Below are positions 17,747 to 28,078 of a DNA stretch of 64,000 nucleotides, in pieces. The DNA comes from Peribacillus sp. ACCC06369 (GTDB lineage: Bacteria; Bacillota; Bacilli; Bacillales; DSM-1321). A model generated the notes under the pieces. The model was not told where the DNA came from. It saw only the letters and a list, made by a program, of their open reading frames with translations, and made no database searches. The translations under genes and the position numbers were made by a program. The number at the start of each line of letters is the position of its first letter. The stretch's first letter is position 1. Where the stretch lies: positions 3,100,001 to 3,164,000 of the forward strand of contig NZ_JAUCEN010000002.1 of the NCBI RefSeq assembly GCF_030348945.1, written 5' to 3'.

Positions 17747-19624
17747 TCATTCCTCTTCCAATTTTTCCGCTAAATACGTCCATCTTTCCAAAAAATGCTC
17801 TAATTTATCCGTTAGTTCCTTTTCTTCTTCAAGCAGCAGGCGGACTTTTTCAAAATCACTTCCCGCTGCTGACATTTCTGACGTGATGTCTTTCAGACGC
17901 AGCTCGACCCGTTCCATGTTCCCTTCTATCTCTTCCCATTCCTTACTTTCCGCATAGGTTAGTTTTTTCTTTTTCTTTTCCGTGCGGTTAATCTGAGGTT
18001 CTGGTGTTTTCACTGGTACGGCCTCTTCCGTCTTTTCTTCCAAGAACTCCGAGTAATTACCGTAATAGAAATCAATTTCACCTTTATTCTTGAAAACAAG
18101 AAGCTGATGGCACGTTTTATCCAAGAAATACCTATCATGTGATACGGTAATGACTACACCTGAAAACGTTTCTAAATAATCCTCCAGAACGGTCAAGGTT
18201 TGCGTGTCCAAATCATTCGTCGGTTCATCCAAAAGCAGGACATTAGGCGCCGACATTAATATGTTAAGGAGATATAAACGCCTTTTCTCCCCACCGGAAA
18301 GCTTGCGAATTGGCGTCCCATGCGATCCCATTGGAAACAGGAACCTTTCAAGCATCTGCGCAGCCGAAATGAAACTACCATCTTTAAGGGCGATTGAATC
18401 CGCCGTTTCGCGAATATACTCTATCATGCGCAAATTCTCATCCATATCGACGCTTTCTTGCGTATAGTAGCCTATTTTCACGGTTTGCCCTTTTTCCAGG
18501 ATTCCTTCATCTATAGATTCCCGTCCCGCCAGGATATTTAACAAGGTTGACTTACCACTGCCATTATTACCAACGATCCCAATTCGATCACCTGGTTTGA
18601 AGAGGAAGGAAAAATGGTTGATGATGGTTTGATCCCCGAAAGATTTAGTTACATCCTGCATCTCCAGTACCTTTTTCCCAAGACGGGCACCGCTTAATTC
18701 CATTTCCAGGTTCTCGGTTTTCTGCTTATCCTTTACACCGGATTCCAATGTTTCGAAGCGTTGGATCCTGGCCTTTTGTTTCGTTGTCCGGGCCTTTGCA
18801 CCTTTTCGGATCCAGGCCAGTTCCTTTTTAAATAGACTTTCTTTTTTCGTTCTTTCGGTCGATTCGTTCTCTTCACGAATGGCCCTTGATTCTAAATAGT
18901 CAGCATAGTTCCCTTTGTATTCAAAAAGCTGCGTTTGGGCAATTTCCCAAATCTTATTGGAAACCCGATCAAGGAAATAACGATCATGGGTTACGAATAA
19001 GACGGACTTTTGATATTTCCCCAAATATTCTTCAAGCCATGTAATGCTTTCGAAATCGAGATGGTTCGTAGGCTCATCCAAAATCAGTAAATCAGGGGTC
19101 TCAATCAAGGTTTTTGCCAAGGCCGCACGTTTTTTTTGGCCACCTGACAGTTCCCCCAATTTCCTTGAGTGATCGGGAAGGCCCAGCTTGGTCAGTATCG
19201 TTCTGGCATTGGCACTTGTATCCCAGGCGCCAAGCGTGTCCATATCCTGTTGCTGTTTTAACAAACGGTCCTGTATTGCACTATTCTGTGGATCTACCTG
19301 GAGTTGGACGAGCGTCTTTTCATACTCCTTGATCAATGAAAATACAGGAGTTGAGCTTTCGTACATATATTCCATGATCGTCAATTTCTCATCAAAATGC
19401 GGATCTTGGGATAGATAGGAAATCGTGTAATCATTCGGATGATCCTTCGTTCCTAAATCACTGTCTTCCAATCCTGCAATGATATTCAATAATGTTGATT
19501 TACCGGTGCCGTTTATGCCAACGATCCCGATTTTTTCCCCTTCGGTAATGGAAAAAGATACATCTTTAAATAGAAGTTTTTCCCCTTGGGTTTTCATTAC
19601 ATGTTCCATGCTAAAAACTTTCAT
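17747..19624 (-). CDS. ABC-F family ATPase (YfmR/Uup type)
   Basis: 625-residue soluble protein with two ABC domains (Walker A GINGTGKST and GNNGSGKST; signatures LSGGQKKR and LSGGEKRR; Walker B LLILDEPTNHLD and VLLLDEPTNDLD) joined by the ABC-F linker. A C-terminal coiled coil (about 540-625) is as in Uup/YfmR. No membrane segments. ABC-F proteins bind the ribosomal E site; YfmR relieves stalling together with EF-P. The start is fixed by an ATGA overlap with the ypgQ stop, making the two coupled; the longer frame lacks a usable ribosome binding site. Confidence 0.9.
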   Translation of the reverse strand: MKVFSMEHVMKTQGEKLLFKDVSFSITEGEKIGIVGINGTGKSTLLNIIAGLEDSDLGTKDHPNDYTISYLSQDPHFDEKLTIMEYMYESSTPVFSLIKEYEKTLVQLQVDPQNSAIQDRLLKQQQDMDTLGAWDTSANARTILTKLGLPDHSRKLGELSGGQKKRAALAKTLIETPDLLILDEPTNHLDFESITWLEEYLGKYQKSVLFVTHDRYFLDRVSNKIWEIAQTQLFEYKGNYADYLESRAIREENESTERTKKESLFKKELAWIRKGAKARTTKQKARIQRFETLESGVKDKQKTENLEMELSGARLGKKVLEMQDVTKSFGDQTIINHFSFLFKPGDRIGIVGNNGSGKSTLLNILAGRESIDEGILEKGQTVKIGYYTQESVDMDENLRMIEYIRETADSIALKDGSFISAAQMLERFLFPMGSHGTPIRKLSGGEKRRLYLLNILMSAPNVLLLDEPTNDLDTQTLTVLEDYLETFSGVVITVSHDRYFLDKTCHQLLVFKNKGEIDFYYGNYSEFLEEKTEEAVPVKTPEPQINRTEKKKKKLTYAESKEWEEIEGNMERVELRLKDITSEMSAAGSDFEKVRLLLEEEKELTDKLEHFLERWTYLAEKLEEE

Positions 19625-20265
19625 AATCGTACATCCCATTCCTTTTTAAATTCCTCTAAAAATCTAACCATATATTCATGCCTTTCACTTGCAATCCTCT
19701 TGGCTGTGCAAGTATTGAGCATATCTTGCAAACGTAATAATTTTTCATAAAAGTGATGAACGGAAGAGCTTTTACCCGTCCTGTATTCCTTCTTTGTCAT
19801 GTTTTCCCTGATGGGCAGTGAAGGATCAAACATAAGTTGTCCCTTTTTTCCTCCAAATGCAAATGTCCTGGCTATCCCAATGGCACCAATTGCATCCAAG
19901 CGGTCCGCGTCCTGAACAATTTCAGCCTCGATGGAAGGAAGCTTCAACTGCCCGGAACTATATGAAATTGTGTTGATGATTTGTTTAATGGCATCCACAC
20001 TATCAATATCCAACTTCAGTTCCTGAAACCAAAGATCCAGCTTTCCCCATCCCTCATCAGCTTCCTGGTTTAGTTTATCATCAGGGATATCATGAAGCAG
20101 GGCCGCCAATTCAATGATGAACTCATTCCCTTTTCCTTCTTCTTTTGCAATATGTAAAGCCAGCTTACGAACCCGATCGATATGGAACCAATCATGGCCG
20201 CTGGCATCTGAATTCAATTGGTCGTATACATACTTCTCCGTTAAATCTATCATCGTTTGTTTCAT
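19621..20265 (-). CDS. ypgQ: HD-domain phosphohydrolase (YpgQ)
   Basis: 214-residue HD-superfamily protein. Metal ligands are visible as HDWFHIDRV (residue 24 on), the HD pair in ALLHDIPDDK near residue 70, and a later Asp in VQDADRLDAIGA near residue 130. B. subtilis YpgQ is a metal-dependent pyrophosphohydrolase acting on nucleotides. The gene is translationally coupled to the downstream ABC-F gene. Confidence 0.9.
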   Translation of the reverse strand: MKQTMIDLTEKYVYDQLNSDASGHDWFHIDRVRKLALHIAKEEGKGNEFIIELAALLHDIPDDKLNQEADEGWGKLDLWFQELKLDIDSVDAIKQIINTISYSSGQLKLPSIEAEIVQDADRLDAIGAIGIARTFAFGGKKGQLMFDPSLPIRENMTKKEYRTGKSSSVHHFYEKLLRLQDMLNTCTAKRIASERHEYMVRFLEEFKKEWDVRL

Positions 20266-20318
20266 TTCACCACTCCATGTCCTATCTATTTTACCATGGT
20301 TCTCAATAATGTTGTGCT

Positions 20319-21164
20319 TTAATCTTCATTGAACCAACTGAGTCCAATCGTCTGTTCACCAGTATGCACCCCTATTGCACTACCGAGCGGAGATACATGG
20401 GTCAACACATGAGGAAATTCTTCGGAAATCATCTTTTTCCATCTATGTGCCTGCTCCGAAACAGCACCATATAATATGGTGCATTCTTTTACTTTTCCTG
20501 CTTCGACTGACCTGCGAAAATCAGTGAAGATCTGTTTTTCCGCTTTTTTAAGGTTCCGAGGTTTAGATTTGGTATGAAGCACACCATTTTCGATTGAAAT
20601 GATGGGTTTAAAGCTCAATAGGCTTCCTAGAATAAACTGTGCGTTTGTTAACCTGCCGCTGCGATGCAGCTGATCTAAAGAACCTATTAATACATACGTT
20701 TCATGATTCTCCGCATATATTCTCGTTTTAGCGAAAGCCTCATTGATGGAATCGCCATTATCAATATAATGCATGAGCCGTTTCAAGATTAATAGCATTG
20801 GAAAGGAAATAAGTAAAGTATCAAACACGTCAACGGGGATCGTAACCATTTGTGCAGCTTGCCTGCTCGCGGAAACGGTCCCGCTCAATTCACTTGAAAG
20901 GTGTACGGCTATGATTCGATCATAGCGTTTTTCAAGCTCCTTATATAACTCTTGGAATCTGCCGACCGAGGGCTGTGATGTAGTCGCATTCATCTTATCC
21001 TCACTCATTCTTCGGTATAATTCCTCAGGTGATAGGTCGACGCCATCTTCATATTCCTTCCCATCGATGATGACGACCATCGGAACGACGTAAACATGCT
21101 CATTCAATGCTAATTCTTCGTCTAAAGTTCCCGTACTATCCGTTACCCATGCAATTCGTTCCAT
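20319..21164 (-). CDS. DegV family protein, second copy
   Basis: 281-residue EDD-fold lipid-binding protein with VTDSTGTL at residues 6-13, ATTSQPSVGRF near 60 and LSSELSGTVSASRQAAQM near 95. Start chosen at MERIAW because GAGGGGGG stands 5 bases before it; the frame open to 21,245 adds no family sequence. It is a paralogue of the gene at 897-1742. Confidence 0.9.
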   Translation of the reverse strand: MERIAWVTDSTGTLDEELALNEHVYVVPMVVIIDGKEYEDGVDLSPEELYRRMSEDKMNATTSQPSVGRFQELYKELEKRYDRIIAVHLSSELSGTVSASRQAAQMVTIPVDVFDTLLISFPMLLILKRLMHYIDNGDSINEAFAKTRIYAENHETYVLIGSLDQLHRSGRLTNAQFILGSLLSFKPIISIENGVLHTKSKPRNLKKAEKQIFTDFRRSVEAGKVKECTILYGAVSEQAHRWKKMISEEFPHVLTHVSPLGSAIGVHTGEQTIGLSWFNED

Positions 21165-21260
21165 GGTTTCCCCCCTCAATTGTGTGTTTACTATTATATT
21201 CAACATCCCAACCATCTGTCCCCCTCTAAAAATGGATCCATGCAATAAATATCTTACCTA

Positions 21261-21303
21261 AAAAAAACGAGCCCAACAGAAACTGCAGCATCCGTTGGAC
21301 TCG
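21261..21303 (-). terminator. Terminator of bsaA
   Basis: CGAGCCCAAC / GTTGGACTCG stem followed on the minus strand by seven T residues. Confidence 0.88.
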
Positions 21304-21313
21304 ATATCATTCT

Positions 21314-21790
21314 TCATAATAATTTTTTTAAATCCTCTTCCATTTCCAGGGGTTTTGTTTTAGGTGCATACCGACTGACGATATTTCCATCACGATCAAT
21401 CAAGAACTTTGTGAAATTCCATTTTATCGATTTGGACCCCATCACTCCAGGAGCATTTTCAGTCAGATAACTGAATAAGGGATGGGCTTCCTTTCCATTG
21501 ACATTCACTTTTGCAAACATCGGGAATGTTACACCATGATTCAATTTACAGTAAGAATCGATTTCCAGGTCATCACCAGGCTCCTGTTTCAAAAACTGAT
21601 TACACGGAAAACCAAGCACGGCTAAACCATCCTCTTTATACTGTACATACAGGCTTTGCAAATCATCATACTGTGGTGAAAAACCGCATTTGCTTGCCGT
21701 ATTCACGATAATCATCACTTTCCCTCTATATTCTTCAAGCGAGATGGTTTCGCCATTGATTTTATTAACTTCAAATTCGTAAATGGACAT
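21314..21790 (-). CDS. bsaA: Glutathione peroxidase-family thiol peroxidase (BsaA)
   Basis: 158-residue peroxidase. The peroxidatic Cys35 lies in NTASKCGFSPQY, with Gln in FPCNQF (about 65) and Trp in KWNFTKF (about 124) forming the usual catalytic set. A second Cys in DSYCKLNH could act as resolving residue. Cysteine-type bacterial members normally use thioredoxin or a low-molecular-weight thiol, not glutathione. It neighbours ypgQ-ypgR, as in B. subtilis. Confidence 0.95.
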   Translation of the reverse strand: MSIYEFEVNKINGETISLEEYRGKVMIIVNTASKCGFSPQYDDLQSLYVQYKEDGLAVLGFPCNQFLKQEPGDDLEIDSYCKLNHGVTFPMFAKVNVNGKEAHPLFSYLTENAPGVMGSKSIKWNFTKFLIDRDGNIVSRYAPKTKPLEMEEDLKKLL

Positions 21791-21869
21791 GTATGATCGC
21801 TCCCTTTAGTATGATGATGTCATTTTACCGTATTGAAAGGTACGTTTACCAACTTTTATCCTTTTCCGA

Positions 21870-22403
21870 TCATCCCTGAATCTTCACCGCTTTTATGGAT
21901 TGTATCAAATACTCTACCATGTCTTCCAAATCATCCATTTGCTCCTCTTTTACAAGCCTGCCAAATGAAACTTTAAATAAAGATGAATGAACGGGTTGCA
22001 CCTTTTTACTGACCGTTAAGCTTGTCGTCACTGTAATGATTCTCTGATCTCCCCAAATTTTTCCCAGGTCGTTCAAGAATTGTTCAGCATTCACTTCATT
22101 AAGCTTTTGGGGAAAAGAAATGAAAATATCGACCGTGCAACCGGAATGCGTATCATCAATGGTGGAATCGAGTAACTCTGCACTTAGATTCCGGAGTGAA
22201 GCGTGTATTTCGATGGCACCGCTAATCGAAATGGGTGCCATGGGTTCTTTCAATTCCATCTCGATCTTATATGATCTGGACATGGTTGACAGATTCACCA
22301 TATCATCACGGTTTATGACCAATATGTCTCCAATGAAGTCACGATCATAGACAGCTCCTTCCAGTACCACTTTCATGTTCTCAAATGCTGTAGGATCAAA
22401 CAA
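21870..22403 (-). CDS. Conserved hypothetical protein
   Basis: 177-residue soluble protein without signal peptide or membrane segments; not recognised. Sequence suggests alternating beta strands in residues 1-110 and an acidic helical C-terminus (KEEQMDDLEDMVEYLIQSIKA). It lies between bsaA and metA, read divergently from metA with 169 bases between the two starts. AGAGGTGT precedes the start. Confidence 0.65.
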   Translation of the reverse strand: MFDPTAFENMKVVLEGAVYDRDFIGDILVINRDDMVNLSTMSRSYKIEMELKEPMAPISISGAIEIHASLRNLSAELLDSTIDDTHSGCTVDIFISFPQKLNEVNAEQFLNDLGKIWGDQRIITVTTSLTVSKKVQPVHSSLFKVSFGRLVKEEQMDDLEDMVEYLIQSIKAVKIQG

Positions 22404-22572
22404 TCTCCATACACCTCTCCAACTTCATAAGTTTATGTATTCATGATCTTCCCATTTTACCATTCGCGATCCATTTCCTTCGAGATTTTCAAGAAATTAT
22501 TAAAATTGCTTTTCTATTCAATAATTTTCTATATAATAAAAATATTATGATTTTTGGAGAAGGAGGCTAATC

Positions 22573-23481
22573 ATGCCAATCAGAATTCCGGAACAACTGC
22601 CAGCTAGGGAAATTTTAGAACAGGAAAATATTTTCGTTATGGATGAGGAAAGAGCTACCAATCAGGAAATCCGTCCATTGAATATATTAATTTTAAACCT
22701 TATGCCAGAAAAAGAGAAAACAGAGGCTCAGTTACTGCGCTTTCTTGGCAATACTCCCATTCAAGTAAACATATCATTCCTGCGCCTAAGCACACATGAA
22801 TCAAAAAACACGAGTAAATTTCATTTAGACCAATTTTATAAATCATTTACTGATATTCGCACAAAGAAATATGACGGCTTGATCATTACAGGCGCCCCAG
22901 TCGAAAAACTGGAATTTTCAGACGTTAATTATTGGGAAGAACTGCAGAATATCATGAATTGGTCAAACGAAAATGTAACATCCACCCTACATATCTGTTG
23001 GGGAGCCCAAGCAGCCCTGTACCATCATTACGGAATAGGCAAACACGAACTGCCAGAGAAATGCTTCGGCATATATACTCATGAGGTACTTGAACCAAAT
23101 GAAAATCTAGTCCGCGGATTCGATGATTATTTTATGGCCCCTCATTCACGCCATACGGATATTGACTATCAAAAATTAGTTAACCATCCAGAATTGAAGG
23201 TTCTGGCACAGTCCGATCAAGCTGGGGTATTGATGGCTGCTTCTGTTGATGGAAAAAGAATTATGGTTACCGGCCATTTCGAGTATGATGCCGATACCCT
23301 CGGTGAAGAATACAAACGCGATAGGGAGCGTGGGATCAATACGCAACTCCCTGAAAATTACTTTCCTGATAACGATCCCACCAAGGTACCCCTTCACCGC
23401 TGGAAGAGCCATTGCAGCCTGATGTTCTCGAATTGGCTGAACTATTATGTCTACCAATCAACCCCATATGAGTGGGATTGA
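22573..23481 (+). CDS. metA: Homoserine O-acetyltransferase (MetA type)
   Basis: 302-residue enzyme of methionine synthesis transferring an acyl group to homoserine. The catalytic Cys142 is in [10 protein letters not shown] and the His-Glu pair is in GHFEYD near residue 235. Residue 111 is Glu (GAPVEKLEF). In this family Glu111 gives acetyl-CoA specificity and Gly gives succinyl-CoA specificity, so the product should be O-acetylhomoserine. GGAGAAGGAGG precedes the ATG. No SAM riboswitch was recognised in the short leader. Confidence 0.95.
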   Translation: MPIRIPEQLPAREILEQENIFVMDEERATNQEIRPLNILILNLMPEKEKTEAQLLRFLGNTPIQVNISFLRLSTHESKNTSKFHLDQFYKSFTDIRTKKYDGLIITGAPVEKLEFSDVNYWEELQNIMNWSNENVTSTLHICWGAQAALYHHYGIGKHELPEKCFGIYTHEVLEPNENLVRGFDDYFMAPHSRHTDIDYQKLVNHPELKVLAQSDQAGVLMAASVDGKRIMVTGHFEYDADTLGEEYKRDRERGINTQLPENYFPDNDPTKVPLHRWKSHCSLMFSNWLNYYVYQSTPYEWD

Positions 23482-23548
23482 AAGGGTAAGAAAAAAGAAG
23501 CTTTCTATTTAACTAAATAGTTTTTTTGGGCAGCCACTTTCGAATATC

Positions 23549-23588
23549 ATGGGAAACAACCTGAGTTTCTGACTCAGGCTGTTTGTTT
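23549..23588 (+). terminator. Terminator of metA
   Basis: Stem ACAACCTGAGT / ACTCAGGCTGT with T-rich sequence on both sides; it probably also serves the convergent AIM24 gene. Confidence 0.75.
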
Positions 23589-24283
23589 CATGATTCCTTA
23601 TTACCGAAATATACTTCTTCAAAAGGTTGGACGACAACAAAACCTTGGCCTTCGAATTTCATTTGAACGGATTCGCCGCTTCCCCTTCCAAAAAACGACT
23701 TTAATGAAACATCCGTTACGAATTCAGGCTGCAATTCCCCTGACCATGCAACTGTTGCATTTGGGTCCGTATAGACTGGATTCCCTGGTTCCACCATTAA
23801 AGTAAGTGGCTCATAATGGGATGTGAATGCGACCATTCCTCTCCCCTCGAGCCTTACATTGAATAATCCCCCCGCCAATAACCCGGCAATGCGGCGCATC
23901 ATTTTTATATCCCATTGAATACCCGGCTCAAAGGCAAGTAAATCATTACCGTTAACACAGATCGATTCACCATTTAACTGTAAAATTGAAATCTTCTTCC
24001 CTTGATCAGCGACGTATAGCTTGCCGCTTCCGGTCGCTTTCATCAAGGATGCACCCTCACCCGTCAAGGCTTTTTTGAAAAGTTTACCAAGACCATGCTC
24101 CAAGATGCCTTCCCGCTCGAATTTAATATGGCCGCGATAAGAAACCATCGTCCCCATTTTTGCCCATATCTGCTGTTCCAGATTAATTTCCAGAATTCGT
24201 TCCGTTTCAAGTTCAAATAAGCCTTGTCCTTTATCCTGCTGTTTCGTCTTTTCAACGAATTGATCGATTTGATACTTCTCCAT
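23588..24283 (-). CDS. AIM24 family protein
   Basis: 231-residue TRAP-like beta-rich protein of the AIM24 family (GLLAGGLFNVRLEGRGMVAFTSHYEPLTL near residue 140). Function in bacteria is unknown. Start chosen at MEKYQIDQ: AGAGGTGG lies 7 bases upstream, and the ATG overlaps the stop of the preceding methyltransferase gene (TGATG), indicating coupled translation. Confidence 0.85.
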   Translation of the reverse strand: MEKYQIDQFVEKTKQQDKGQGLFELETERILEINLEQQIWAKMGTMVSYRGHIKFEREGILEHGLGKLFKKALTGEGASLMKATGSGKLYVADQGKKISILQLNGESICVNGNDLLAFEPGIQWDIKMMRRIAGLLAGGLFNVRLEGRGMVAFTSHYEPLTLMVEPGNPVYTDPNATVAWSGELQPEFVTDVSLKSFFGRGSGESVQMKFEGQGFVVVQPFEEVYFGNKES

Positions 24284-24978
24284 CACATATCCACCTCTTT
24301 TTGAAGGAGGAACAGCCACATGAACGATACAGCTTGCTTTAATTCCTTTGAAAAATGTCCCAGTTTTGTATAGTCCACCCCTCTCTTCGCGACGCCTGTA
24401 TCAGCCACCGCCTTCCATCCCGTTTCTGTTGCCATTCTTTCAAATTCCCACGGCTGCATTGTATTCATGATGACTTTATCTCCTAACAACCGTTGAAAAC
24501 TAAAGTTTTTTCGTGGTTCAGCTGTCGGACCAAGTATTCCAAAACAGACATAACCCCCAGGCTTTATTACCCGTTGGATTTCCTTCAACACCGTTAATGG
24601 TTCACCCGTATATTCCAGAGAATTAATGACCATTGCCGCATCCATTTCTTCATCCTTGAATGGAAGATTATAAAAATCTCCTTGAAGGAAAGAAAGTTCA
24701 GGTTGTTGAGAGGTTTTACCCTTTGCAAATTCAATCATCACATTGGATAAATCAACTCCAGTTACTTCAAATCCCGCTTCGGCCAATTTTAAAGATCCAA
24801 CTCCATCACCACAGCCTATGTCAGCCACCTTCACTCCCGAAGGTACATATTCAGAAAAGAAAGGAATAATGTTTTTCCGGCTCCCCGTTTCCCACATTTC
24901 TTGCGAATTCTTCACCCACATAGGTGCAAAAACATCCCATTCCTTTTCCGACTCTTTATGCCAAGTATGTAAATTCAT
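24283..24978 (-). CDS. Class I SAM-dependent methyltransferase
   Basis: 231-residue Methyltransf_11/25-type protein with motif I VADIGCGDGVGSLKLAEAG near residue 50, the acidic ribose-binding VTGVDLS near 73, and the motif IV region MDAAMVINSLEYT near 112. Substrate unknown. It is coupled to the downstream AIM24 gene. Confidence 0.85.
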   Translation of the reverse strand: MNLHTWHKESEKEWDVFAPMWVKNSQEMWETGSRKNIIPFFSEYVPSGVKVADIGCGDGVGSLKLAEAGFEVTGVDLSNVMIEFAKGKTSQQPELSFLQGDFYNLPFKDEEMDAAMVINSLEYTGEPLTVLKEIQRVIKPGGYVCFGILGPTAEPRKNFSFQRLLGDKVIMNTMQPWEFERMATETGWKAVADTGVAKRGVDYTKLGHFSKELKQAVSFMWLFLLQKEVDM

Positions 24979-25205
24979 CAGACATTCCCCCTCTCATTTA
25001 ACCCCTAATTATCTAAGTACCTGAAATATTCATGGCCATTACAATCCCGGCCCCGTTCACCAAGACAAAAAGTTTTCCCGAATCAAATACTGGGGCTACA
25101 TTATAGCTATTCTGCTTTCACTTTAAAAATCCTTTTTTCAAAATACTTTTGCACTTTCCCTCACTTGTAACCGTATGTGTAAAATGAAGAACGACCAGGT
25201 CAAAT

Positions 25206-25228
25206 AAAAAAAAACTGCCAGCGGCAGC
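25206..25228 (-). terminator. Terminator of mntR
   Basis: CTGCC / GGCAG hairpin followed on the minus strand by nine T residues. Confidence 0.88.
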
Positions 25229-25657
25229 TTATTTTGCATTTTCTTCATTTCTTTTTTGTATCTTTCGTAAATCCTCGACACGGTCAGGAGATTCCTCAAA
25301 GAATTCAACCAAGTCTCCAATCCTATCGATGGCATTCCAACTAAGGTGGTGTTCAATCCCCTCAACATCATGATAAATATTTTCTTCCTTGACCCCTATC
25401 AACCTTAGCATCTGTTCTAAAAGTTCATGACGGTATACGAGCCTTTTACCAACTTTTTTCCCATTTGCAGTTAAAACGAGACCCCGGTACTTTTCATATA
25501 TCAAATATTTTTCCTGATCCAGTTTTTGAACCATTTTTGTAACAGAAGATGGGTGGACGGAAAGATTTTCGGCTATATCGGAAACTCTTGCATATCCTTT
25601 TTCTTCAATAAGTAAATAAATTTGTTCTATGTAATCCTCCATGCTCGGTGTAGGCAT
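25229..25657 (-). CDS. mntR: Manganese-responsive transcriptional regulator MntR
   Basis: 142-residue DtxR-family repressor. All known B. subtilis MntR metal ligands are present at the same numbers: Asp8, Glu11, His77, Glu99, Glu102 and His103. The winged-helix DNA-binding part is residues 20-60. The start at MPTPSMEDY follows GGGAGG and gives the exact B. subtilis length. It represses manganese import and activates efflux genes when Mn(II) is high; no manganese importer lies in the window. Confidence 0.97.
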   Translation of the reverse strand: MPTPSMEDYIEQIYLLIEEKGYARVSDIAENLSVHPSSVTKMVQKLDQEKYLIYEKYRGLVLTANGKKVGKRLVYRHELLEQMLRLIGVKEENIYHDVEGIEHHLSWNAIDRIGDLVEFFEESPDRVEDLRKIQKRNEENAK

Positions 25658-25759
25658 TCGGAATCCTCCCATTCAAACGCATATCTAAAAATTTTACTAT
25701 ATTAACGGCCCCGAAACAAGAAGATATCGTCTCAGGGCGCCTTTAAATGATGTTTCTTC

Positions 25760-27934
25760 TCAAGTTTGGTTGACGTTTTGTTCTGTCGGGAATGTAAAAC
25801 TGATCTTTTTTTCAGAGTCGGACCAGGATAATATGGCATCAAAAGTCTTTTCTCCTTTTTTAAAACCACTTATCAAATCCGTTTCACCGTTCGCCAACAG
25901 CTTTTTTATATTTGCTTGACTGATTTTCTTATTTAGGATTTTTTTGGAGATAGTAAAATTACACTTGGTTTTTTGATAACTTACACATCCATAGAATTCC
26001 CCTTTATCGACAATCTTAGAACCGCATAGTTTACAGCTGCCCACAGATGCTGAGCTTTTCCTTTTAGGGCCGCTCCGTTGAATCGACTCGGTGTCCAGCC
26101 CTTGAAAATCCCAGCTTTCCGATGATTCCACGGCATCACTGATTATTTTTGCTGACATCTTCTTAACAGCTTCCATAAAGCCGCCGGCTGAAGCCTTCCC
26201 TTCACCAATTTCCCTTAAACGCTGTTCCCATTTGGCCGTCATTTCAGGTGAAGCCAGGATTTTCTCCCCGATGGCAGTAATCAGCACTTTCCCTTTATCA
26301 GTCGCAAACACCTGATTTTTTTTGACATCAATGTATTTACGATCTTTCAGCATGGTAATGATCCCAGCTCGAGTCGCTTCCGTTCCGAGGCCCTCGGTTT
26401 TCATCAGCACCTTTTCTAGCTCCTCATTATCCAGATGCTTTCCGGCAGTTTTCATCAATGTGATCAACTGACCTTCTGTATAGCGCTTAGGAGGCTGTGT
26501 TTTTCCTTCTTTCACCTTTATATTGGCGACCTTTCCGGTATCCCCTTTTGAAACGGACGGCAAAATGATATCATCATCATCCTTGTCATTTTGGAAAATC
26601 ACTTTGCGCCATCCCTCTTGGATCTGTTGCTTGCCTTTTGAAATGAATTCGGCACGCTTATCGACAAGCGTTTTAATGGTGGTGTAATCGAAAATGGCTT
26701 TCTCATAATGAGCAGCAATCAACCGGCGTACCACCAAGTCATAAATATTCCGTTCTTCAGCGGAAAGCCGCTTTGGGTCGGTTACCTGCTCCGTCGGAAT
26801 AATTGCATAGTGATCAGTCACTTTTTTTTCATTTACAAACCGTTTATTATTCATGATGTTCGGTTGTGGCAAAGGAAACAGGGACTCATATTCTGAAAAT
26901 CCACTTAGTTTTTGCAATATATCGGGAAATGTTTCGGCTTCCCCCTCCGTAACATAATTGGAATCTGAACGTGGATAAGAAACGATCCCTTTTTGATATA
27001 AACTTTGTACAATATCGAGAGTCTGTTTCGGTGAATATTTATATATCTTGTTTACTGTAGCCTGCAATGACGATAGATTAAATAGCAAAGGTGGCTGAAA
27101 TTCTTTTCTTTCTGTGTCCATCTCTGCAATTTCTGCTTCTTTACCCTTGCAAAAAGCGGCAATTTTATCAGCAAGTTCTTTTGTCTTGATTCTGGGATCA
27201 TTGTTCTGCTGCCATTTCCCCTGATACTTTTTACCATCCATCTTGAAGTCAGCGAACACTTCCCAGAACGGTTCAGACTTGAATTGCTCAATTTCCATTT
27301 CCCGCTTCACTATCAAAGCGAGAGTAGGTGTCTGAACCCTACCAGCTGAAAACACATCCGAAACGCCCCTTTGTTTCAATAAAATACTATACGCTCTCGA
27401 TGCATTCATTCCCACAACCCAATCCGCACAAGCTCTCGTATACGCTTCATAATAGAGCGGCCTGGTTTTTTCCTCGCTCTTCAGATTTTGGAATCCCTCA
27501 TAAATCGCTTTTGGGGTCAAAGAGGAAATCCATAAACGTTTCATCGGCTTATTGACATTGCATAGATTGACGATATTGCGTACAATCAATTCTCCTTCAC
27601 GCCCGGCATCACCTGCATGAATTATTTCATCGACATCCGGTTTCCTAAGCAATGTCTTCACAACATTGAATTGCTTTGCCTTTTGCCGGGTCACTTCATA
27701 TTGAAATTTCTCCGGAATCATCGGCAACGTTTCCATCGACCATTTCTTCCATTTTGAATGATAGGTTTCCGGGGAAACGAGTTGACATAAATGCCCGACG
27801 GCCCAAGTTACATAAGCTCCATCGGGAAAAAGTTCATTCGGCATGATTTCTATATAGCCTTGCTGTTTCTTCGTTTTAAATTGAGCTGCTAACGTTGAAC
27901 CTTGATCTGGTTTCTCCGCAATGATTAGCTTCAT
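25760..27934 (-). CDS. topB: DNA topoisomerase III
   Basis: 724-residue type IA topoisomerase that decatenates DNA. It has the N-terminal Toprim motif LIIAEKPDQG (residues 3-12), the DAGREGELIVR acidic motif near residue 100, the catalytic tyrosine in GIVSYPRSDSNYV near residue 310, and a C-terminal cysteine zinc-finger segment (CKLCGSKIV). The start is the third of three in-frame candidates, placed 9 bases after AGGTG. Its first 14 bases and upstream region are repeated at 55,680. Confidence 0.95.
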   Translation of the reverse strand: MKLIIAEKPDQGSTLAAQFKTKKQQGYIEIMPNELFPDGAYVTWAVGHLCQLVSPETYHSKWKKWSMETLPMIPEKFQYEVTRQKAKQFNVVKTLLRKPDVDEIIHAGDAGREGELIVRNIVNLCNVNKPMKRLWISSLTPKAIYEGFQNLKSEEKTRPLYYEAYTRACADWVVGMNASRAYSILLKQRGVSDVFSAGRVQTPTLALIVKREMEIEQFKSEPFWEVFADFKMDGKKYQGKWQQNNDPRIKTKELADKIAAFCKGKEAEIAEMDTERKEFQPPLLFNLSSLQATVNKIYKYSPKQTLDIVQSLYQKGIVSYPRSDSNYVTEGEAETFPDILQKLSGFSEYESLFPLPQPNIMNNKRFVNEKKVTDHYAIIPTEQVTDPKRLSAEERNIYDLVVRRLIAAHYEKAIFDYTTIKTLVDKRAEFISKGKQQIQEGWRKVIFQNDKDDDDIILPSVSKGDTGKVANIKVKEGKTQPPKRYTEGQLITLMKTAGKHLDNEELEKVLMKTEGLGTEATRAGIITMLKDRKYIDVKKNQVFATDKGKVLITAIGEKILASPEMTAKWEQRLREIGEGKASAGGFMEAVKKMSAKIISDAVESSESWDFQGLDTESIQRSGPKRKSSASVGSCKLCGSKIVDKGEFYGCVSYQKTKCNFTISKKILNKKISQANIKKLLANGETDLISGFKKGEKTFDAILSWSDSEKKISFTFPTEQNVNQT

Positions 27935-28034
27935 GATCATCTTCACCTAATCCGTTACAAAATATCTTTCCCTATCATTATACCTTAATTATTACAATCG
28001 GCTAGATATGACTTCGTTTTAACGGAACTGTTCC
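27921..28034. repeat. Direct repeat, left copy (topB start region)
   Basis: 114 bases covering the first 14 bases of topB and its upstream region. They recur in the same orientation at 55,680-55,792 with two substitutions and one deletion. Confidence 0.9.
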
Positions 28035-28078
28035 AAGAAAGCATGAAATAATTAACTTTATTACAGTGAAGAGTGGAG

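Noticed and set aside
22404..22572. SAM riboswitch (S-box) before metA
   Set aside because: The 169-base divergent leader has neither the aptamer motifs nor a terminator.
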